From Rudanella sp. (GTDB taxonomy: Bacteria > Bacteroidota > Bacteroidia > Cytophagales > Spirosomataceae): a stretch of 8,294 nucleotides of DNA. Of the stretch, positions 1-6,133 are shown in pieces. Numbering within the stretch: position 1 is the stretch's first letter; the number at the start of each line of letters is the position of its first letter. A model generated the notes under the pieces. The model did no database searches. It saw nothing but the letters and a program-made list of their open reading frames with translations, and had not been told where the DNA came from. The position numbers were made by a program, and so were the translations under genes. The stretch lies in NCBI GenBank assembly GCA_026785985.1, contig JAJAYX010000798.1, forward strand, positions 1 to 8,294, in the 5' to 3' direction.

Positions 1-119
1 ACTTTGGCGGGCGCGACCACAGCACCGTTATCCACGCCATCCAGTGTGTGAACGATATGATGTCCGAAAAGCCCGAAACCCGCGAAGCTGTGACGAAGTT
101 GACGGCGTTTTTCAAGTAA
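1..119 (+). CDS. dnaA: Chromosomal replication initiator protein DnaA, C-terminal end (5' truncated by window)
   Basis: Reading from base 3, the first 38 codons end at TAA 117-119 and contain FGGRDHSTVIHA, which is the DnaA family signature in domain IV. This helix-turn-helix region contacts the DnaA box, and the GRDHST stretch makes base-specific contacts in the family. The remaining tail (about 26 residues, ending LTAFFK) is the usual C-terminal helix. Domains I to III (oligomerisation, AAA+ ATPase) lie to the left, outside the window. DnaA opens the replication origin and recruits the helicase. The next gene starts 38 bp downstream on the same strand. I see no cluster of DnaA boxes here, so the origin is not in this window. 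Confidence 0.96.
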   Translation, partial: FGGRDHSTVIHAIQCVNDMMSEKPETREAVTKLTAFFK

Positions 120-157
120 TTAGTGATTCGGTAATCAAGGTAACTGATTGTTAGACC

Positions 158-1183
158 ATGACAATACATAGTTTGTCCCGTTCTGCTATCAACCCCGAAG
201 CCTGGAACCGCTGCCTTGATTCGTCTCCAAATCGCATTATCTATACCTACACCTGGTACTTGGATGCCGTTACAAACCTGCCTGACTGGCGATGGGAGGG
301 GCTTATTTTACGTGACAAATCCGGCGATTATCGGGCCGTTATGCCCGTTCCACTTCGGCACAAGTTTGGGGTTTGGGTGGTTCATCAACCGCTGTTTTGT
401 CAGTTTCTGGGTGTGTTCGGGGCCAAAATAACCCCTGATTTGGTGGAGGCTTTCGCCCGTACCTTGCTGAAAAAATACCGCTACGGCTCTATTTTTCACG
501 TAAAGGGAAGCCCAGCTTTTGCCGAGATGGAACGGCAAACGTTCAATAGTCAACAGGCTCACACGCACCTGCTCGACCTCTCCAACTCCTACCAAACCAT
601 CTACGGGAATTATTCCTCTGATACCCGGCGGCATCTCCGGCAGGCTCAGGCCGCGCAATGGCTCGTGCAGGAATCAACCGACCCCGTGCCCCTGCTTGCC
701 CTATTTCGGAAACACCACGCCCATCAAATTCCGGGTGGCGTGGGCGACTGGGCCTATGGTCTGTTTGAAAATCTGTTTGGCGAATTGCAAAAACGGGGAT
801 TAGCCACACTCCAGTATGCAACCCGAGCCGGAAGAATTGAAGCCGGAGCAATCTTTATAGAATCTGATAACCGACTCATTTACCTGTTCAATGCAGCCTC
901 CGAGCTGGGCCGAAAGCATCACGCCCGGACGCTCCTGATCGATGGCATCATTCAGCAACAGGCCGGGCGTGATGGGATCATTTTTGATTTTGAAAGCCCC
1001 GAAAAAGAGTCGGTGGCGCAGTTTTATCAGGGATTTGGGGCAACAGAGTCGCCGTTTTGTGCGGTACGCTGGAATCGGTTGCCGTGGCTAATGCGTGTCG
1101 GCAAGTCCCTGACCTGCCAACACGCATTAACGAAACTTCGGGGCCACTTTCAGGCCGTCGAACCGCTTAATATCCATCTCTAA
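158..1183 (+). CDS. FemAB/GNAT-like acyltransferase family protein
   Basis: This 341-residue protein has no signal peptide or membrane segment and should be cytoplasmic. It resembles the FemAB-like half of the GNAT superfamily (Acetyltransf_6 type): an N-terminal part (about 20-135) with aromatic strands, then a typical YSSDTRRHLRQAQ stretch at about 152-164. The core follows at about 220-306, with AGAIFIESDNRLIYLFNAAS and then FDFESPEKESVAQFYQGFGA. The last motif is the conserved region of this fold in which the chain stays with the acceptor through the 'F Y Q G F G A' turn. Substrate cannot be told; related enzymes transfer acyl or aminoacyl groups, often to cell-wall or lipid precursors. 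ATG at 158 has no Shine-Dalgarno, as expected in Bacteroidota. It lies 38 bp after dnaA and may be read through from it. Its last 18 codons overlap the convergent DUF3108 gene. Confidence 0.72.
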   Translation: MTIHSLSRSAINPEAWNRCLDSSPNRIIYTYTWYLDAVTNLPDWRWEGLILRDKSGDYRAVMPVPLRHKFGVWVVHQPLFCQFLGVFGAKITPDLVEAFARTLLKKYRYGSIFHVKGSPAFAEMERQTFNSQQAHTHLLDLSNSYQTIYGNYSSDTRRHLRQAQAAQWLVQESTDPVPLLALFRKHHAHQIPGGVGDWAYGLFENLFGELQKRGLATLQYATRAGRIEAGAIFIESDNRLIYLFNAASELGRKHHARTLLIDGIIQQQAGRDGIIFDFESPEKESVAQFYQGFGATESPFCAVRWNRLPWLMRVGKSLTCQHALTKLRGHFQAVEPLNIHL

Positions 1184-1930
1184 CGAGCCGATGGCGAGTT
1201 CGACTTCGATTTTCATCGGTACTTTATTAATATCGTCGGACACCCAAATTTTGATCGACTCTTCATCCTTGAAAAAGCCATTGGCGGGCATCATCGGATT
1301 CAGGCGAATGGCATTGATCTTGCCAAATTTGGTCTTGATCGTTTCCTTGCCCCGGTATTTCACCCGAAAATTATATACCTGATCATCGTAGAAAGCAGGC
1401 ACCTCGACAATTTGACCAATGGGCAATTTGCCAAAATCGATCGTGCGCAGGAAATAGTAGCTACTAACTATATCATGCACATTATCAGGCACTTTAAACA
1501 CGTCGCGTTCGGTGCGTTCTTCTGCTTTGGCGGTGTTGGCAAAATGGTTGAAGGTTACATTTTCCTCTTTCCGATACTTGTTTTCCTGGATGTTGGCGTA
1601 GAACCGCTGGGGTAAAATGGCCGAGGTGTCGATATAGGAACGCCAGGTATCGCGCACCCGCGTCACGAGATCGAACGTGCCGGTGGTGCGGCCAAACACA
1701 TCGACTTTATAGCAGGGTCGCTCGTTCACTTTGTAGAGCGTAGGGGCCACATCAATAACCGCTTCGGCGGCATTGATAAAGCCATAATGTACCCGATATT
1801 CGATATGCTCGCCCGGTCCGAAACTGGTGTTGACCACGCGCCGGTAGGTGTTTGAGATGCCGTCATACGCATTCACAAAACCGAATGCGACGATAGCTGC
1901 CAGACTTATCCCTGCCAATACTTTTTTCAT
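1127..1930 (-). CDS. DUF3108 domain-containing secreted protein
   Basis: I start this 267-residue protein at the ATG 1928-1930, giving MKKVLAGISLAAIVAFGFVNA, a clean signal peptide with likely cleavage after Ala21. A reading frame extended to a TTG at 1936 adds only two residues and is less likely. The mature part begins with a GEHIEYRVHYGFINAAEA strand, continues with DTWRSYIDTSAILPQRF and KVPDNVHDIVSSYYFLR, and has FGKINAIRLNP then a conserved D/W strand (KIWVSDDINKVPMKIEV). This order matches the DUF3108 family, periplasmic beta-rich proteins of unknown function. It lies 88 bp downstream of the aminopeptidase-like gene on the same strand, so cotranscription is possible. Its 3' end overlaps the convergent acyltransferase gene by 57 bp. 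Confidence 0.85.
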   Translation of the reverse strand: MKKVLAGISLAAIVAFGFVNAYDGISNTYRRVVNTSFGPGEHIEYRVHYGFINAAEAVIDVAPTLYKVNERPCYKVDVFGRTTGTFDLVTRVRDTWRSYIDTSAILPQRFYANIQENKYRKEENVTFNHFANTAKAEERTERDVFKVPDNVHDIVSSYYFLRTIDFGKLPIGQIVEVPAFYDDQVYNFRVKYRGKETIKTKFGKINAIRLNPMMPANGFFKDEESIKIWVSDDINKVPMKIEVELAIGSLEMDIKRFDGLKVAPKFR

Positions 1931-1933
1931 AAT

Positions 1934-1941
1934 CAAATATA
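1934..1941 (-). promoter_or_regulatory. Candidate Bacteroidota -7 element before the DUF3108 gene
   Basis: On the minus strand the bases read TATATTTG, a full match to the TAnnTTTG element used by the Bacteroidota primary sigma factor. It ends only 3 bp before the ATG, so transcription from it would begin at or near the first codon, implying a leaderless or nearly leaderless mRNA. I see no convincing -33 TTG at the right distance, so this may be chance. Confidence 0.25.
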
Positions 1942-1958
1942 GAATGCCTAATGTTGAC

Positions 1959-2001
1959 TGGATAACAACAGAATTACTGAACTGTCATTTTTCGTTATCC
2001 A
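1959..2001. repeat. 8-bp inverted repeat in the aminopeptidase-DUF3108 gap
   Basis: Arms TGGATAAC (1959-1966) and GTTATCCA (1994-2001) are perfect inverse complements separated by 27 bp, inside the 88-bp gap between two minus-strand genes. It could be an operator or a weak hairpin; it has no T-tract. Chance occurrence is plausible at this arm length. Confidence 0.25.
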
Positions 2002-2018
2002 CTGCTCATTATTCATTG

Positions 2019-3056
2019 TTAAAGTGATGGATATGTTGCTTTCAAATGAGACAAATAAAGCGCGAAATTCCCCCTGAACTTTTGTTCAAATTCCTGCCGA
2101 AAGCGGTTTTGCTGTTTCCGGTAGGTCAGATACCCGACAAAGTACGCATTGTTGGGTAGGTTTAGTTTGTTCCACCGTCTCTTTCGCTTAAGCGGCTCGC
2201 TTCTGCTGTCGGTCAGCGTGTCGGAAGCAACCACAATCTGCTCAATTGTTGACCATTTCAGTTGTTCTTTGACCGCTACTGATGCCGTAGGTTTAAACGA
2301 CCGATACAAACTATCCAATATTTTAGCCCCCCGAAGCACATGCTCGTCATACCGTTCATAGAATCCTTTCGACGCTAAATAGTCGCGGTATTCAGAGCTG
2401 TTACTTCCATAACGACCCGCCAGAAACCGTAGTGCCCCATACTCACCGACAAAGTCGGCCAAATTTTCGTTGTATTCCAAACTATTTTTTACAAACAGCG
2501 TGCCGTGCGTCAACTCATGAATAATCAACTCGGCCAAACTGCCGGGGTCACGCCCGGTCATGCTCGACAGGATCGGATCATTCAAAAACCCCAACGTCGA
2601 CCAGGCCGATACCTCGCCCACCCGCGTATCAAAGCCTTCCCGTTTCAACTCGGCTACTGCCGAATCGGCCCGGTCTTTCTCGAAAAAACCTTTGTACGAA
2701 AACGTACCGATTACCGGAAAAGACCACTCCCTTGCTTTCAGTTCGTAAGGCGGGGCCGCGGTGATGACCCACAAAATAGGCTTACCCTGCTGATCGTAAT
2801 AACTCAAATAACTCCCCGATGGATCAAGCGTCAATGAATCAACGGCAAAACGCCTGATTTCGCCGATCAGTTCTATTTTTCGCTTCACCGAATCGGGCAC
2901 TACCGGGTTCTTCAGTACCGTCTCTACGGGTTCGGTATTCCACAAAATACGCATCTGCCCCCGCGCCTGCATCCAGCCGTAACTGACCAGTTCATGCTGC
3001 CAGATACAGAGAGCAATCAGAACGAGAATAATACTAAGAGCAATTTTTTTGAGCAT
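2019..3056 (-). CDS. Putative membrane-anchored zinc aminopeptidase (PF10023-like)
   Basis: I choose the ATG at 3054-3056 (345 residues) because it puts a membrane anchor right at the N-terminus (MLKKIALSIILVLIALCIW). The frame stays open to a GTG at 3146, but that adds a 30-residue polar leader. The chain then has the family's SYGWMQARGQMRIL region (25-38), where related proteins show a YYxQa-like stretch followed by E..L. Residues 150-163 (SAWSTLGFLNDPIL) match the family's conserved GW-like strand. The zinc site is visible: HELTH at 180-184 gives His180, Glu181 and His184, and NENLADFVGEYGA at 196-208 supplies the third ligand, probably Glu197. PF10023 proteins are putative aminopeptidases, usually anchored to a membrane. 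The gene is divergent from the broken toxin gene; start codons are 108 bp apart. Confidence 0.82.
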   Translation of the reverse strand: MLKKIALSIILVLIALCIWQHELVSYGWMQARGQMRILWNTEPVETVLKNPVVPDSVKRKIELIGEIRRFAVDSLTLDPSGSYLSYYDQQGKPILWVITAAPPYELKAREWSFPVIGTFSYKGFFEKDRADSAVAELKREGFDTRVGEVSAWSTLGFLNDPILSSMTGRDPGSLAELIIHELTHGTLFVKNSLEYNENLADFVGEYGALRFLAGRYGSNSSEYRDYLASKGFYERYDEHVLRGAKILDSLYRSFKPTASVAVKEQLKWSTIEQIVVASDTLTDSRSEPLKRKRRWNKLNLPNNAYFVGYLTYRKQQNRFRQEFEQKFRGNFALYLSHLKATYPSL

Positions 3057-3164
3057 TGGTTGTAATACGTAGTCAAGATAGGCGAAAAATCGGCAGCCAT
3101 GCGGGGTAAGTATCAATAACCTGCTATCTTTCAGGCTATTTACCACCTAATTTAATTGCTACAC

Positions 3165-3464
3165 ATGCCTTACGAATTTGAATGGGACTCAGGCAACCTC
3201 ACAAAAATGGAGAAAGTGAGTGCCAGTGGGCGACATTTTTCCATTAGCGAAATTGAGAGCGTGTTTTATGACCACCTTGCCATAACTTAAACAACCTACA
3301 GCGACCCCATTTCAGGTGAAGAACGGTACATTACATTCGGCATGAGCAACCAAAGTCGAGTAGTAATTATCTTCGTTGTTAGAACAGGTCGTATCAGGGT
3401 CTTTAATGTGTGGAAAACAAAGGGTTCTAAACTCAAAGAATATCATGCCCAGAAAGCTAACTAA
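3165..3464 (+). pseudogene. BrnT-family ribonuclease toxin, broken by an in-frame stop
   Basis: From ATG 3165 the frame reads MPYEFEWDSGNLTKMEKV and runs 41 codons to TAA 3288-3290, then continues uninterrupted in the same frame for 57 codons to TAA 3462-3464. Joined, the two parts give a 99-codon protein (98 readable residues) of BrnT size. The family's landmarks are in order: an FEWD start, an SISEIESVF helix, an HLAIT strand, SGEERYITFGMS, and a final GRIRVF strand. BrnT toxins are small RNases that block translation. The stop falls between the HLAIT and GEERY strands, so no intact toxin can be made without readthrough. An internal ATG at 3342 (MSNQS) could give only the last 40 residues. 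The expected Ser-Ala-Arg after the last strand is replaced by Asn-Val-Trp, a further sign of decay or divergence. GC is about 42% by hand count over 3181-3600, lower than most of the window, which fits acquisition by transfer. Confidence 0.72.
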
Positions 3465-3621
3465 TATCGTCAAAAACTCATTCGGCGTTAAGTCAACGCT
3501 CACAAATGAAGCCATAAAACAGCTTGAAGAATATCCACAGGCAAAACAAGTCTCTCTGGCTGACATCGTTGCTAAAAGCAAAGCAGAAACGTCGGTAACA
3601 TCGCTTGCGGGGCAAGCTTAA
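3445..3621 (+). CDS. Small protein, probable antitoxin of the BrnT-type pair
   Basis: ATG 3445 opens a 58-residue frame, MPRKLTNIVKNSFGVKSTLT, ending at TAA 3619-3621. Its first 20 bp overlap the end of the toxin frame in another phase, the coupled toxin-then-antitoxin order typical of BrnT/BrnA pairs. The frame is also open upstream to a TTG at 3376, but this would lie deep inside the toxin reading frame. The protein is basic at the N-terminus, with a predicted helix around NEAIKQLEEYPQAKQ and a polar tail. I do not recognise a clear ribbon-helix-helix motif, so its antitoxin role rests on position and size only. It stays intact although its toxin partner is broken. Confidence 0.55.
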   Translation: MPRKLTNIVKNSFGVKSTLTNEAIKQLEEYPQAKQVSLADIVAKSKAETSVTSLAGQA

Positions 3622-3626
3622 GCCCC
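3603..3626. terminator. Possible hairpin terminator between convergent genes
   Basis: The end of the antitoxin frame holds GCTTGC (3603-3608) and GCAAGC (3612-3617) around a 3-base loop. An alternative stem pairs GGGGC (3609-3613) with GCCCC (3622-3626). The two overlap and cannot form together. The site lies between convergent reading frames, but there is no run of T on either side, so termination is uncertain. Confidence 0.25.
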
Positions 3627-3629
3627 CCT

Positions 3630-3992
3630 CTATTCCAACGCCTGATACACAGTTGACCGGAATTTCCGAACCACTTCGCCGTAGTGGGCGTAGGGATGTA
3701 CGTTCATGAAGACGAGCATGATCAGGTTTTCTTTGGGGTCGATGGTATATTCAGAGCAGTACATACCGCCCCAGGTGTAAGATTTGTAGTGAATTATTTT
3801 GCCGTTTCGGGCCACAAACGTCACGAGGTTCGGTGCTCTACCGGAGTATCATAAAGCCTTGCATGAGGTCGTCAGGACGTTTGAGCCGGTCAACGAAGAA
3901 GCGCCAGATTTGGCCGGGGTGAACGATTGAGGGACTGGCTGGGCAAAGCCGAGTTGGGCAGCCAGCAGCAAGGTAAGAAATAGCTGTTTCAT
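3630..3992 (-). pseudogene. Serine hydrolase (beta-lactamase family) remnant with collapsed middle
   Basis: The ATG 3990-3992 opens a good signal peptide (MKQLFLTLLLAAQLGFAQ) and an N-terminal tail (PVPQSFTPAKSGASS). The frame then goes wrong: at 3850-3888 the expected family text RLKRPDDLMQGF sits in another frame, and the original frame meets TGA at 3849-3851. Eight codons later the original frame resumes as APNLVTFVARNGKIIHYKSY, the first strand of this family, which is joined directly to TWGGMY and then IDPKENLIMLVF and FRSTVYQALE, the family's last strands. The whole middle, including the SxxK nucleophile and YxN motifs, is missing. Intact relatives are roughly 400 or more residues; here about 120 codons remain. 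No active enzyme is possible. The start overlaps the rhodanese stop as ATGA, so it was once translationally coupled. Confidence 0.82.
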
Positions 3993-4279
3993 TTCCGGTA
4001 TTCCAACATGCCGCCAATCAGGTTGCGGACGTTGGTAAAACCGTTTTCCTCTAAGATTTGCTGTGCCCGCGCACTTCGGGCACCAGACCGGCAATGCACA
4101 ATCACTTCCTCCTCTTCCAATCCGTCGAGTTCATCCATCCGGTAGGATAATTCGCCCAACGGAATCAGGGTGGCATCGATATTATCCTCGGCATATTCAT
4201 TCGGCTCCCGAACATCGAAAAGATTCAGTTTCTCGCCTTTACTTAGACGCTCTTTCAGTTCCTGTACAGTTATGTCCAT
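3989..4279 (-). CDS. Single-domain rhodanese-like protein
   Basis: This 96-residue protein is a complete stand-alone rhodanese domain. It has the opening MDITVQELKERL, the conserved NLFDVREPNEYAEDNI (19-34), IPLGEL (39-44), the active-site loop HCRSGARS with catalytic Cys63, and the closing helix FTNVRNLIGGM. Such proteins carry sulfur as a Cys persulfide and hand it to acceptors; some act in redox or thiol homeostasis. No signal peptide, so cytoplasmic. ATG 4277-4279 lies 11 bp after the T9SS gene stop, and its TGA overlaps the next start by 4 bp (ATGA), so it is in an operon. The partner is not evident from the neighbours. Confidence 0.93.
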   Translation of the reverse strand: MDITVQELKERLSKGEKLNLFDVREPNEYAEDNIDATLIPLGELSYRMDELDGLEEEEVIVHCRSGARSARAQQILEENGFTNVRNLIGGMLEYRK

Positions 4280-4290
4280 GATTTATAGAT

Positions 4291-6120
4291 TTACTTAACT
4301 ACCACTACCCGCTGCACGTTCGACCGTTGCCCGTCAGACAGGCGAAACAGGTAGAGACCACCGGGCAGGTTGCTCACATCGGCGGATTGCTGACCGCGAG
4401 CAGGTTTAATATCGTGCAACACGCGACCGCTCAGATCCATCACTTCAATGCGGTTGAGGGTTGTATTGTCCCAACTGATTTGGCCCGTTGTTGGATTCGG
4501 GAATACCTGCAACAACGGTAATTTTTCTTCAACGGGTGTTGCCGTAACCACTTGCGATAAAGTTCCACCCATGACAGGACGGAGCATGACGGCCCCCCGC
4601 AGCGCCAGCGCAGGCGACGACAGGTTGGCATCCCACTGTGCCCCCGGTGCCGAGCGGTAGAAAATCTGATTCCCGAAAGGGCTATTCTTATCTAAACCAA
4701 TCCGTACCAGCGAGTTAACTTCACTACTAATCTGTTGCCAACCCACAAAAATGGTATCTTTCACAGCCAGCCCTTTATCGAAATTAAAGGCCACAAACCC
4801 ATTCCGACTGGGAGCATTCTGAATCTGAAACCCCCGCGTCAGCAGTTCCTTACCGGGTTTACCGTTGCTATTGGCATAGACCGTAACAATAAACCGCTGC
4901 CCCGTCTGATCGAGTCCAAACGGCACTAACGAAGCCATCACGCCCGTCATTACATCTTCTTTATTTAATACAAACCGCACGGCTACGCGCTCTAAGCGGC
5001 CAATCTGAATGGCGTATTCTGCCGTGCCATCGTCGTATGCGTAGTAATTATCCAGCACCGTGGTGGTTGAAATGGTATCGTTTCGGCGGAGGTTAACCGT
5101 CGGAATAGACGGGTTCTGATCGTCGGTTGTCAGAAAGTCAAACTTGTGTTTTAAAACCACACGGGCAGCACCCGTAGCCCCGGTCACGGGTGTCAGCCGG
5201 ACGCTTTTTCGTTGCGAAGCCAGCGACGGCACCAAATCGGGACTTGCCTGCTGGAAGGTCTGAATAACCCGTCCTGTTACCAGATCGGTATTCGTGAATT
5301 TATACGACGTAAAGTTGAAGTTGTTGAACTGATTCGTAATATCCGTACTCAGCGAATCAGCCGTTTCTGCCGTCGGGTTCACCAGGTATTGTGCCAGTGG
5401 CATGGCTGTGTAACGTCTTAAAAACGAGGGGCCAATGGCCTGCCGGGTTGTTATGTCTTTAATATATCGGTCGGTGCTGGAGCGTCCCTTATTCAAAAAC
5501 AGGTAGTCGATATTCCAGTTATCGTAGGGGCCGGACTGCCGCCCAAAAGACCTGAACCGAAACTGAAACGCCGGGTGCAGAAACCGCGCATCCTTCACGG
5601 CGACAAACGCCTGTGGAAAATTCAGATTGGGCTTGCCGCCAACCTTAAACCAGACCATTTCCCAACGGCCCGTATTGCTTAAAAACTCTAATTTGAGAGA
5701 ATCAGCAGGGATTTGCGCACTTACTCCCGATTCCGGCAGTTCGCCCAATCCCTGAATTTGCCAGTAGAAACTCAGATACACCGAATCACGCGGAACAAGG
5801 ATGCCAAGGTTGATTGGCAGCGAAGTCAGGGTATCGGTATATCCCTGTGTCATCACATTATTGAGTTCATAGGGCTGTCCATCGGCCCGCAACCCATCGA
5901 AGGTGGCCACATTCACCGAGGGGTGATTAATGGGCATTGTGTTGTTTACATATACTCCGCTGCCCGGAAGCCACAACCGGCTATCAGGCCGCCCGTTGAC
6001 GGCGGTCGAGAAATCATCAAAATAGGGCAACGCCAGCGAACTGCCCGTTTGAGCAAACGTCCCCGTCGCCATTAGCATCATCCAAAGGCAAACCCCAAAA
6101 CCTGTAATCGTTTTTATCAT
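4291..6120 (-). CDS. Secreted protein with T9SS type A C-terminal sorting domain
   Basis: I start at ATG 6118-6120 (609 residues), which puts a signal peptide at the N-terminus (MIKTITGFGVCLWMMLMATG, likely cleavage after TFA at residue 23). An upstream ATG at 6264 would bury that signal and overlap the PASTA gene by 131 bp. The mature protein begins with an LPYFDDFS motif seen in many Bacteroidota surface proteins, followed by beta-rich segments such as SVYLSFYWQIQGLGELPESG and SGPYDNWNIDYLFLN. The middle has NYYAYDDGTAEY, a motif typical of these long adhesin-like proteins. The last about 70 residues (from VFPNPTTGQISW near 539, through EVMDLSGRVL, to LPGGLYLFRLS and VVVVK) form the type A sorting domain, which directs export by the type IX system. 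No catalytic motif seen; role unknown. It follows the PASTA gene by 13 bp. Confidence 0.93.
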   Translation of the reverse strand: MIKTITGFGVCLWMMLMATGTFAQTGSSLALPYFDDFSTAVNGRPDSRLWLPGSGVYVNNTMPINHPSVNVATFDGLRADGQPYELNNVMTQGYTDTLTSLPINLGILVPRDSVYLSFYWQIQGLGELPESGVSAQIPADSLKLEFLSNTGRWEMVWFKVGGKPNLNFPQAFVAVKDARFLHPAFQFRFRSFGRQSGPYDNWNIDYLFLNKGRSSTDRYIKDITTRQAIGPSFLRRYTAMPLAQYLVNPTAETADSLSTDITNQFNNFNFTSYKFTNTDLVTGRVIQTFQQASPDLVPSLASQRKSVRLTPVTGATGAARVVLKHKFDFLTTDDQNPSIPTVNLRRNDTISTTTVLDNYYAYDDGTAEYAIQIGRLERVAVRFVLNKEDVMTGVMASLVPFGLDQTGQRFIVTVYANSNGKPGKELLTRGFQIQNAPSRNGFVAFNFDKGLAVKDTIFVGWQQISSEVNSLVRIGLDKNSPFGNQIFYRSAPGAQWDANLSSPALALRGAVMLRPVMGGTLSQVVTATPVEEKLPLLQVFPNPTTGQISWDNTTLNRIEVMDLSGRVLHDIKPARGQQSADVSNLPGGLYLFRLSDGQRSNVQRVVVVK

Positions 6121-6133
6121 AGTATATATGTCC

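Noticed and set aside
308..851. Two minus-strand frames (116 and 102 codons) opposite the acyltransferase gene
   Set aside because: They overlap each other and a better-supported gene, and show no family motif.
1995..2003. DnaA-box-like TTATCCACT
   Set aside because: A single imperfect match (also TTATCCACG inside dnaA itself at 27-35, and TAATCCACA near 6946) without clustering or AT-rich unwinding region is not an origin.
3125..3132. TATCTTTC as a promoter for the toxin gene
   Set aside because: One base off the -7 consensus and no -33 partner upstream; too weak to annotate.
3057..3146. Upstream GTG start for the aminopeptidase-like protein
   Set aside because: It adds 30 residues before the N-terminal membrane anchor; ATG 3056 is the natural start.
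3312..3581. 89-codon minus-strand frame across the toxin-antitoxin region
   Set aside because: It lies opposite both the recognisable BrnT frame and the small partner frame, and its translation has no family look.
5713..6075. 120-codon plus-strand frame opposite the T9SS protein gene
   Set aside because: Shadow of the T9SS gene; no recognisable motif.
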